This document shows, piece by piece, positions 1 to 5,494 of a stretch of DNA of 5,574 nt (its first letter is position 1; every line of letters starts with the position of its first letter). The notes under the pieces are model-generated. The model did not search any database, was not told the origin of the DNA, and was given only the letters and a program-made list of their open reading frames with translations. The position numbers were made by a program, and so were the translations under genes. The stretch is from Acidobacteriota bacterium (GTDB lineage Bacteria; Acidobacteriota; Polarisedimenticolia; Gp22-AA2). The stretch lies in NCBI GenBank assembly GCA_027297005.1, contig JAPUIN010000040.1:1-5574 (forward strand). The letters run 5' to 3'.

Positions 1-132
1 CGAGTCGCTGCCATTGAGCGCCCGGTTCAGGTATTCGATCGCCTGTTTCGACTCGCCGCGAGAGTAGTGGTAAATCCCCGACTTGAGCTGGTAGTTGCCG
101 AGCTGGTTGCGGATCGATTTGAGCAGCCGCAT
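1..132 (-). CDS. TPR-type repeat protein, N-terminal fragment (gene continues past the window edge)
   Basis: Only the first 44 codons are present; the frame stays open to base 1. The peptide begins MRLLKSIRNQ, with no signal peptide or membrane segment. It then has a helix-turn-helix pattern (YQLKSGIYHYSRGE followed by KQAIEYLNRAL) that fits the tetratricopeptide consensus, in which small and aromatic residues in helix A are followed by an Ala-x-x-x-hydrophobic helix B. TPR units normally mediate protein-protein contacts. The ATG is supported by an AAGAAGG Shine-Dalgarno sequence at 140-146, seven bases upstream. The start overlaps the stop of the preceding gene by one base (TGATG), so translation is probably coupled to it. 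This makes it the third gene of the RodZ-like operon. Domain content beyond the edge is unknown, so the TPR call rests on a single repeat. Confidence 0.75.
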   Translation of the reverse strand, partial: MRLLKSIRNQLGNYQLKSGIYHYSRGESKQAIEYLNRALNGSDS

Positions 133-1238
133 CAATGAGCCTTCTTGCCTATCTTCTTCGGAGGCTGGGTGCGGACCACGAAGAGGTTGCGGGCGTTCCG
201 GCGGAGGAGCTCGGGAATGTTCTTGTCCCCCGCGACGGTCCTGAGGTCCCTGGTACCCAGGCGGCCCAGGAACGGCATGGAGATCCCCGGCGGCGTCTTG
301 GGATTGCGGATGAGCGTGTACGCGATAGCGTACTTCTTCGTCCACTCGCGGTGCGAGCCGATACGCCGCAGCACATCCTCAGTGACGCTGCGCATCCCGG
401 CGAAGGTGCGGATCTCCTGCTCGTTCAGCTTCGGGCTCTTGAGGACCTGCAAGGAGACCATCTTGGCGCTATCGCGGATCAGAATGGCGCGGTCCTCGGC
501 GCTCCCCATCATCGACAGCTTCAGGCGGTCTGCCACGTTGAGCTTCATGATCTTCTGGTACGCCGGTGTGGCCCGTACATCCTCCTCGAAGTTTGCCTCA
601 TCCTCGGGGAGCGCGAACGGCACTTCCTCCTCGGGCGGTACCTCCGGCAGCGGTTCCTCGGGTGCCGCCGGGACTTCGGGCTCGGGCGTGGGGACCCCCC
701 GGACCTTCTCGTACTTCCTGCCGACGAAGTCTTTTTCCAGCTCCGCGAGGCGGCGGCGGTTGTCGGCGTCGAGGTTCGGGTTGCTGCGTAGCAGTTCGAG
801 GAGACGCGGATTGCTGATGATCCGCACCTCGTTGATGACGATCAGGGCGAGCGTCTGCGCAGGGGCGGTCGAGGCGAGATGCTCCAGCGTCGGATCCGGT
901 GTCGCCAGATGGGCGATGGCGATCTCCAGGGCACGATCCGTCAGCTTGTCCGCCCGCATGAAGTGGTCGAGCAGCATCGGGTCACAATGGGGGTCCCGTA
1001 GAAGGGGGATCAGAAAATCATTGGTGACCTTGTCGAGGCTCGCGCGCGCCTGCTGAACCACCTCGGCGTCGCCATCCTTCAACAGGCAAATCTGAATGTA
1101 GAGCAGGTCCTGCATCGGGATCGGCAGGCTGCCGCGGGCGGCGGTCAGCCGGATCCCCTTCTGGGCGTCCCCCGCCAGGACTTTATCGACCAGAGGGTGG
1201 CGCGCGGGTGGCAGTGCGGTGGCTGGCTCAGCGCCCAT
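132..1238 (-). CDS. Uncharacterised alpha-helical repeat protein with Pro/Glu-rich linker (REW/PKTP family, paralogue of the 2511-3332 product)
   Basis: This 368-residue protein matches no named family that I recognise. Residues about 15-172 are predicted all-helical, with HEAT/ARM-like spacing (LLRDPHCDPMLLDHFM; then NPRLLELLRSNPNL). Residues about 182-220 are a linker rich in Pro and Glu, likely disordered. Residues about 225-356 form a second helical domain with the block REW (297-299), NPKTP (312-316), ISM (319-321) and RDL (330-332). The same block occurs in the 2511-3332 product; I count roughly 35% identity by hand over about 74 residues. No signal peptide, membrane segment or catalytic motif is visible, so it is probably a cytoplasmic scaffold. 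A GTG at 1244 is possible, but GAGG at 1244-1247 sits five bases before the ATG at 1238, so I prefer the ATG. The gene overlaps the RodZ-like gene by 11 bases and the TPR gene by one, indicating a coupled operon. The function is unknown; any envelope or cytoskeleton role is inference. Confidence 0.88.
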   Translation of the reverse strand: MGAEPATALPPARHPLVDKVLAGDAQKGIRLTAARGSLPIPMQDLLYIQICLLKDGDAEVVQQARASLDKVTNDFLIPLLRDPHCDPMLLDHFMRADKLTDRALEIAIAHLATPDPTLEHLASTAPAQTLALIVINEVRIISNPRLLELLRSNPNLDADNRRRLAELEKDFVGRKYEKVRGVPTPEPEVPAAPEEPLPEVPPEEEVPFALPEDEANFEEDVRATPAYQKIMKLNVADRLKLSMMGSAEDRAILIRDSAKMVSLQVLKSPKLNEQEIRTFAGMRSVTEDVLRRIGSHREWTKKYAIAYTLIRNPKTPPGISMPFLGRLGTRDLRTVAGDKNIPELLRRNARNLFVVRTQPPKKIGKKAH

Positions 1239-2403
1239 TGGCACCTCGTCGGCGGCCGTGGCAGGCGAGATGATAGTCGTCGATCCTCAAGGTGTACCCG
1301 TAGACGCGCTGCCCGGCCTCGCCGAGAGACAGGCATTTCTTGCCGTTCACCGACAACCGGATGGCGGAGGCGTCGGTGGTGCTTACGCGGATCGACTCAC
1401 GGCACTCCATCTCCTCCGTGTCGCCGGATCGCATGACCCAGTTGATCGCTTCGTCCCCATCGCAGAAGAGCTGCACCCAGGTGCGACCGCGTGTCTTGAG
1501 CCGGAGGCTCATCGCCTCACCTTCCTCGACGAGCGCCGCGGTCGGTGTCGGCGGGGTCGCAGGCTCGATCGGCGCCGCTTCCCGCGCCATCCCGGTCGGT
1601 CGGTTGGAGGGCTCGGACGGGAGTTCATCGTCCTGCCCGGCCCCCTGGCCCGGGGTGTTGGTCGGGATGCCGAGGTCTGTGGCAGGTCCGGCACCTGCGA
1701 GCGCCGCGACCTGGGCAGTCGTTTCGCTCTCTTCCCCGTCCGTTTCCAGCGCCGGTGGTCCGGGAGGTCTCTCCGTGCCGGTCGTGCTTTCGAGGGGTTG
1801 GTGGAGGGCGGCGATCGGATCCGATTCGGGACCGGTGGGCCGGGAGGAGCCGCGCGGGATGAAGAAGCTCAGCGCGACGAAGAGAACGCTGATCCCCGCA
1901 ATCAATCCGAATACCGATGCGAGAACGCGGGTCGACCCATCCAGGCCGGATCGGTCGTCGGTCCCTGTGGCCGGATTGGCTCCGTGCCTCGCAGGGAGAT
2001 TGGTCTGCTGAAAAAATGGTGAAGCGTCGCCACGTTCCCGACGCACCTCCGTCCCGCGGACGGGAGGCGGCGTCTCCGGCTCCTGCGCATGGCGGCGTCG
2101 AGGAGCCATCGCGGGCCGGTGGACGCCTGAGGATGTTGGGCCGGCCGCGTCGATGTCGCCGCCGTCGCGCAGAGCGATCTCGTCGAGGTACGCGTTGACC
2201 ATTTTCTCGCGGTCGAGTCCGATGTACGTGGCGTAGGCACGGATGAAACCCTTGTTGAAAACCCCTCCCGGCAGGATTTCGAATCTGTTCTGCTCGAGGG
2301 CCTCGAGATAACGGATATTGACCTTCGTTGCGTCCGAGATTTCGCGCAGTGTGATCTCGCGCAACTCCCTCTCGCGCTTCAGGGTTTCGCCGAAGCTCGC
2401 CAT
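1228..2403 (-). CDS. RodZ-like membrane protein: N-terminal helix-turn-helix, one TM segment, C-terminal DUF4115-type domain
   Basis: The product has 391 residues. Residues 1-75 form a Cro/C1-type helix-turn-helix of the RodZ kind (GETLKRERE, LREISDATKV, YLEALEQNRFEILPGG, then FNKGFIRAYATYIGLD). Residues 80-158 are a polar, basic linker (PRRRH, RRERGD). Residues about 160-182 are a single membrane helix (VLASVFGLIAGISVLFVAL). The basic residues before it predict an N-in, C-out topology. A long Pro/Thr/Glu-rich stalk (about 185-295) leads to a beta-rich domain at about 298-376 (SLRLKTRGRTWVQLF; LSVNGKKCLSLGEAG), which fits the RodZ C-terminal domain. In known RodZ proteins the N-terminal domain binds MreB and supports rod shape; related proteins can also act as regulators. 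Four cysteines (314, 334, 357, 381) lie in the outer part. A GTG at 2442 would add 13 residues, but it lies about 12 bases from the predicted transcription start without an SD. The family pattern starts at MASFGE, and AGGG at 2412-2415 precedes that ATG by eight bases. Confidence 0.88.
   Translation of the reverse strand: MASFGETLKRERELREITLREISDATKVNIRYLEALEQNRFEILPGGVFNKGFIRAYATYIGLDREKMVNAYLDEIALRDGGDIDAAGPTSSGVHRPAMAPRRRHAQEPETPPPVRGTEVRRERGDASPFFQQTNLPARHGANPATGTDDRSGLDGSTRVLASVFGLIAGISVLFVALSFFIPRGSSRPTGPESDPIAALHQPLESTTGTERPPGPPALETDGEESETTAQVAALAGAGPATDLGIPTNTPGQGAGQDDELPSEPSNRPTGMAREAAPIEPATPPTPTAALVEEGEAMSLRLKTRGRTWVQLFCDGDEAINWVMRSGDTEEMECRESIRVSTTDASAIRLSVNGKKCLSLGEAGQRVYGYTLRIDDYHLACHGRRRGANGR
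1244..1247 (-). promoter_or_regulatory. Shine-Dalgarno sequence that decides the start of the 132-1238 gene
   Basis: GAGG lies inside the 3' end of the RodZ-like coding region, five bases before the ATG at 1238. The alternative GTG start at 1244 would begin within this same GAGG and has no comparable site of its own, which argues for the ATG. Confidence 0.55.
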
Positions 2404-2420
2404 CGTTGCCGCCCTGATAT

Positions 2421-2443
2421 CGTGCAACTCCTTGCGCTGCACG
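2421..2443 (-). promoter_or_regulatory. Leader hairpin in the 5' untranslated region of the RodZ-like gene
   Basis: On the minus strand, CGTGCAGC and GTTGCACG pair over 8 bp (one G-U) around a seven-base loop, GCAAGGA. The hairpin lies between the predicted transcription start (about 2454) and the ATG at 2403. An AAGGAG Shine-Dalgarno-like string lies across the loop and the 3' arm, but it is about 24 bases from the ATG, too far to serve it. The hairpin may shape translation or RNA stability; its role is inferred only from structure. Confidence 0.4.
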
Positions 2444-2460
2444 CATTTGGTCTATAGGGA

Positions 2461-2489
2461 ATGATAAGGATGAGGATGGGGTTTGTCAA
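2461..2489 (-). promoter_or_regulatory. Sigma-70-type promoter for the RodZ-like operon
   Basis: On the minus strand a perfect -35 TTGACA (2484-2489) is followed by a 17-base spacer and a -10 TATCAT (2461-2466, five of six consensus bases). Transcription would start near 2454, about 50 bases before the preferred ATG of the RodZ-like gene. It lies in the only AT-richer intergenic gap between protein genes in the left half, about 20 bases beyond the stop of the upstream repeat gene. Spacing and match are as good as sequence inspection allows. Confidence 0.75.
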
Positions 2490-2510
2490 ACAACAGCAAG
2501 TCATGTGATT

Positions 2511-3332
2511 TCAGCAACTTGTGTCTGTTCCGTGGCTCTTCGTGGGCGGTTTTTTCACACTTCTCCTCCGGCCGCTTCCGGAATCGATTTTGTGAAGAAG
2601 CCGGCCGATCGCAACGCGCACCAGCCCCGGAACATGGGGACTCACCGACACCTCGCGGAGATCACGCCGCGAGAGGAGACCGATCATCCGGAGCGCCACC
2701 TGGGAGGGGGTCGCCGGATGGCGCGCGAGCGCCTTGCGCACCGCGGGTCGCGGCGACCATCGGAAGTCCTCCGCGAGCACCTGCAGGATCGCCGATTTCG
2801 TCCGGCGGCCGGCCGCGATCACCACGGCGTCCTCCTCGACCAGCCTCGGATTCTGCAGCAGAGCGCGCATCACCATCGGATTCGACTCGACGCGCAGCAC
2901 GACGATGACGCCGCGGCTCGCGATGCGGGCCAGCGTGATCCGTTCGCCCATCGCCATCTTCTGAACGCGGATCGCGAGGATCCGCTCGGCGGCGCGTTTC
3001 AGCGGCGGCGCCAGCCCGGCCCGGTCAATGACGCGCGCCAGGTCGCGCCACCAGAGGTGGGACACGAGGTTCATGCTGATCACCCGAGGCGTCTTGGGAT
3101 GCAGGACGATCGCGGAGCGCAGCTCATAGGTTTTCATCCACTCCCGCTTCGACGCGATCCTCTGGATGAGCCCCGGTGTGACGTGAGGATTCTTGAGCAG
3201 AAGGAGGATCAGCTTGGGATGAAAGGTCGGGTTAGCGAGCGCCCCGTCCAGATAGGGAGGTGGCGCGACCGATAGCTCGGCCGCCAGCCCCTCTGCCGAG
3301 GCGGTTCGACCATTCTCAAAGGTACTCGACAT
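2511..3332 (-). CDS. Uncharacterised alpha-helical repeat protein with two copies of the REW/PKTP-type unit
   Basis: This 273-residue protein of unknown function is related to the 132-1238 product. Unit 1 (about 32-122) carries KNPHVTP, REW (63-65), HPKTP (78-82), ISM (85-87) and RDL (96-98). Unit 2 (about 125-246) carries NPRLVEEDAV, a degenerate DFRW at the REW position (189-192), HPATP (205-209) and RRDLREV (222-228). The whole body looks helical, with LRV/HEAT-like periodicity. No signal peptide, membrane helix or catalytic motif is seen. The tail (about 250-273) is short, basic and Ser/Lys/Pro-rich (GRRRSVKKPPTKS), probably disordered. The ATG at 3332 is the only early in-frame ATG, yet no Shine-Dalgarno precedes it; the bases just before it read TTCCCTCC. 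The gene lies 69 bases after the methyltransferase/reductase stop, and the promoter of the RodZ-like operon follows its own stop. It may be cotranscribed with the enzyme gene. A scaffold role is inferred only. Confidence 0.85.
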   Translation of the reverse strand: MSSTFENGRTASAEGLAAELSVAPPPYLDGALANPTFHPKLILLLLKNPHVTPGLIQRIASKREWMKTYELRSAIVLHPKTPRVISMNLVSHLWWRDLARVIDRAGLAPPLKRAAERILAIRVQKMAMGERITLARIASRGVIVVLRVESNPMVMRALLQNPRLVEEDAVVIAAGRRTKSAILQVLAEDFRWSPRPAVRKALARHPATPSQVALRMIGLLSRRDLREVSVSPHVPGLVRVAIGRLLHKIDSGSGRRRSVKKPPTKSHGTDTSC

Positions 3333-3373
3333 GGAGGGAATGTATCGCCACCATAGGATGCCCGCCAGCCCTT

Positions 3374-3395
3374 CCCCGATGCGGTTGCCTCGGGG
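3374..3395 (-). other. Intergenic hairpin after the methyltransferase/reductase gene
   Basis: CCCCGA and TCGGGG form a 6-bp stem with a ten-base loop, starting six bases past the stop of the enzyme gene on the minus strand. No run of U follows, so it is not a convincing intrinsic terminator. It could slow the polymerase, protect the 3' end of the transcript, or be chance in GC-rich DNA. Confidence 0.25.
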
Positions 3396-3401
3396 CCGGG
3401 C

Positions 3402-5342
3402 TCAGCCTCCGGATCGATCCTCGGGGGCGAAGTCGTAGCCGATGGTCTGGAGCACCTCGACAGCGGTGCGGAAGCGGCCGAACTGGGGCATCAGGTAAAC
3501 GCCGACGACGTCATCCTTCACCTGGAGGAGCATCTCGCGCGTGACCTCGACGCCCTTCCTGCGCTCCTCATCAGGTGTTCCAGCCGCCGCCATCCGCTCG
3601 AGGATCGACTCCGGAATCTGCATGCCCGGCACCTCGTTGTGGAGGAACTGGGCGTTGCGTGATGAGGCGAGCGGGCAGAGGCCAACGAGGACCGGCAGGT
3701 CGAGTGAGCGCAGATCGTTCAGGAAGCGACTCAGTACGTTCGGGTCGTAGACCGGCTGGGTCATGACCAGCTCCGCTCCGGCGCGTTTCTTCTCCTCCAG
3801 CCGGCGGATCTCCCGGTCGTAATCGTGAGCGGCCGGCTCGGCGCCGCAGGCCAGCAGGAATCTCGTGCGATCATCGATCGACTTGCCGGCCGGGTCGACG
3901 CCGTGATTGAGGGAATCGATCAGCCGCAGCAGGCCAATGGCGTCCAGGTCGAAAACGGCGGTCGCGGCCGGGTAGTCACCCATCTTCGGCGGGTCGCCGG
4001 TGATCACCACCAGGTTGCGGATCCCGAGAACCCAGGCGCCGAGAAGATCCGAGTGCAGGCCGAGCAGGTTGCGATCCCGGCAGCAGATGTGCAGGAGGGT
4101 ATCCAGACCGATCTCCTCACGCATCTTCAGGGCGAGCGCCAGATTGCTCATCCGGACCGCCGCGCGCGGGCCATCGGCGATGTTCACGACGTCGACCCCG
4201 GCGCGCTTCAGCATCGCCGCCGCGCGAAGCGGCCTCTCGACCCCCAGCCCGGGATCGGGATTCACCTCGACGCTCACCACGAAGGAGTCGGGCCCCTGCG
4301 CCGGGCGGCGTGGCCCCTTCGGGTCGAACCGTTCCCTGACGACTCGGTCGATCTTCTCGCCGAGTGGAGATTTGCGCGCCAGCGGAATCGGCGGGAGACG
4401 GCGCACGGGGGAGCTGATCACGGGGGAAGAGGTGGGGGTGGTGGACACCCGGCCCGCTCCCATCATGGCGGCGGCGGCGGCGATCCTCGAGACGTGCTCC
4501 GCGCCGGTGCCGCAGCACCCCCCCACGAGAGCGACACCGCTCTGGTATAGCCGGCGGGCGTAAACGCCGAAGTATTCCGGCGTCGACATGTAGATGGTGC
4601 GCTCGTCGAGGCGGCGAGGCAGGCCGGCGTTCGGCTGCGCGCTGACCGGCATTCCGCGGCCGGTCATCTGGCGCGCGATCTCAAAGACGAAAGCCGGTCC
4701 TTCGGCGCAGTTCACGCCGACCACGTCGGCCCCCCGGTCCCGCAGGAAGTCGACGACGAGCGCCGGCGGCAGCCCCTCGATCTCCTTGCGCTCTTCACTG
4801 AACGACATCTGCGCGATGATCGGGCCGCTGAATGAGCCGCGCGCCGCCTTGAGGGCCGCCTCGATCTCGGCGGCGTCGATGAAGGTCTCGAGGACGAGCA
4901 GGTCGACCCCCGCCGTCAGCAACGCGTCGATCTGTTCCTTGAAGACCGACTCCAGCGCTTCGCGCCTGGCGTCGGTCAGGGTCGCGTACATCCGGCCGGT
5001 CGGGCCGACCGACCCTGCGACGTAGGCCTGTTGCCCTGCGGCCTCGCGGGCCAGCCGAACTCCGGCCAGGTTGATATCGCGGACCCGATCCTGCGCGCCG
5101 TAACGCGCGAGCAGCTCACGATTAGCGCCGAAGGTGTTCGATTCGATGACGTGCGCCCCGGCCTCGACGTACTCGCGATGGATCTGCAGGACGAGATCGG
5201 GGCGCGCCAGGTTCGCCTCGTCGAACGAGCGCGTGATGAAGTAACCCCGCTCGTAGAGCTGCGATCCCATGGCGCCGTCGCAGACGAGCGGCCCAGCCTT
5301 CAACGATTCGTGGAACGGAGTGTCGGTGAGCATGCGCGCCAT
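3402..5342 (-). CDS. Bifunctional homocysteine S-methyltransferase / 5,10-methylenetetrahydrofolate reductase (YitJ type)
   Basis: This 646-residue fusion enzyme is cytoplasmic and serves methionine and one-carbon metabolism. Residues about 10-292 are a homocysteine methyltransferase barrel: LVCDGAMGSQLYERG near the start, ESNTFGANR (67-75), and zinc ligands C212 (VGVNCAEGP) and C276/C277 (GGCCGTG). PNAGLP (237-242) resembles the MetH homocysteine module. A Pro/Ser linker (about 297-325) joins it to a MetF-type flavin barrel (about 330-640). There E359 (SVEVNP), D450 (VITGDPPK) and Q529 (MTQPVYD) match the positions of E. coli MetF Glu28, Asp120 and Gln183; CRDRNLLGLHSDLLG (421-435) is typical of YitJ. 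The reductase makes 5-methyl-tetrahydrofolate; the first domain methylates homocysteine. No cobalamin-binding domain is present. The methyl donor of the first domain cannot be read from sequence. ATG 5342 has GGGG directly against it, so ATG 5333 (three residues shorter, GGGG nine bases upstream) is a real alternative. The length and both active sites look intact. Confidence 0.95.
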   Translation of the reverse strand: MARMLTDTPFHESLKAGPLVCDGAMGSQLYERGYFITRSFDEANLARPDLVLQIHREYVEAGAHVIESNTFGANRELLARYGAQDRVRDINLAGVRLAREAAGQQAYVAGSVGPTGRMYATLTDARREALESVFKEQIDALLTAGVDLLVLETFIDAAEIEAALKAARGSFSGPIIAQMSFSEERKEIEGLPPALVVDFLRDRGADVVGVNCAEGPAFVFEIARQMTGRGMPVSAQPNAGLPRRLDERTIYMSTPEYFGVYARRLYQSGVALVGGCCGTGAEHVSRIAAAAAMMGAGRVSTTPTSSPVISSPVRRLPPIPLARKSPLGEKIDRVVRERFDPKGPRRPAQGPDSFVVSVEVNPDPGLGVERPLRAAAMLKRAGVDVVNIADGPRAAVRMSNLALALKMREEIGLDTLLHICCRDRNLLGLHSDLLGAWVLGIRNLVVITGDPPKMGDYPAATAVFDLDAIGLLRLIDSLNHGVDPAGKSIDDRTRFLLACGAEPAAHDYDREIRRLEEKKRAGAELVMTQPVYDPNVLSRFLNDLRSLDLPVLVGLCPLASSRNAQFLHNEVPGMQIPESILERMAAAGTPDEERRKGVEVTREMLLQVKDDVVGVYLMPQFGRFRTAVEVLQTIGYDFAPEDRSGG

Positions 5343-5362
5343 CCCCAGGAGCGTGTCCGGGC

Positions 5363-5368
5363 ATTATG
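5363..5368 (-). promoter_or_regulatory. Possible -10 element for the methyltransferase/reductase gene
   Basis: CATAAT on the minus strand matches TATAAT at five of six positions and would start transcription near 5356, about 14-23 bases before the candidate start codons. No recognisable -35 hexamer lies 16-18 bases upstream, so the call is weak. Cotranscription with the tRNA is the alternative. The 67 bases between tRNA and enzyme gene are too short for a known SAM riboswitch, and I see none. Confidence 0.25.
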
Positions 5369-5382
5369 TGGGGCCGCATTTG

Positions 5383-5402
5383 GATCACCGCGGCGCGGGA
5401 TC
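5383..5402 (-). other. Hairpin just downstream of the tRNA
   Basis: GATCCCGC pairs with GCGG plus GATC across a three-base GCC loop, with a single bulged U. The 8-bp stem begins seven bases after the CCA end of the tRNA. It lacks a following U tract. It may be a processing or pausing structure for the tRNA precursor, or a weak terminator. Confidence 0.35.
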
Positions 5403-5409
5403 GAAGAAA

Positions 5410-5484
<75 letters not shown>

Positions 5485-5494
5485 TTTCAACAAC

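Noticed and set aside
602..690. Repetitive GC-rich stretch as a DNA repeat or CRISPR
   Set aside because: The repetition reflects alternating Pro and Glu codons in the protein linker. There are no regular repeat units or spacers.
145..1056. Long plus-strand open frame opposite the 132-1238 gene
   Set aside because: It is antisense to a well-supported gene, is Ser/Arg-rich and low in complexity, and has no recognisable domain. Such frames are common in GC-rich DNA.
1219..2022. Long plus-strand frames opposite the RodZ-like gene
   Set aside because: The opposite strand has a full RodZ-like domain architecture. The plus-strand translations are Arg/Gly/Pro-rich with no motif.
2403..2442. GTG start at 2442 for the RodZ-like protein
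   Set aside because: It lies about 12 bases from the predicted transcription start, inside a hairpin stem, with no Shine-Dalgarno. The RodZ pattern begins at the ATG at 2403.
1625..2446. Alternative minus-strand frame starting at an ATG near 2446
   Set aside because: It overlaps the RodZ-like gene in another frame. It is a basic, low-complexity translation without domains.
2530..2562. T-rich run on the plus strand (TTTTTT near 2550) as a terminator
   Set aside because: The preceding bases form only a three-base-pair stem, and no plus-strand gene would need it. The run codes for Lys and neighbouring residues in the minus-strand gene.
2505..3275. Plus-strand frame of about 256 codons opposite the second repeat gene
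   Set aside because: The translation is rich in Arg, His and Asp with no family resemblance, whereas the minus strand encodes a paralogue of a neighbouring gene.
3825..4550. Plus-strand frame opposite the methyltransferase/reductase gene
   Set aside because: The minus strand encodes conserved active-site motifs across its full length, so the plus frame is a shadow.
5343..5409. SAM (S-box) riboswitch upstream of the YitJ-type gene, as known in Bacillus
   Set aside because: The gap to the tRNA is only 67 bases, and I see no S-box core or multi-helix fold.
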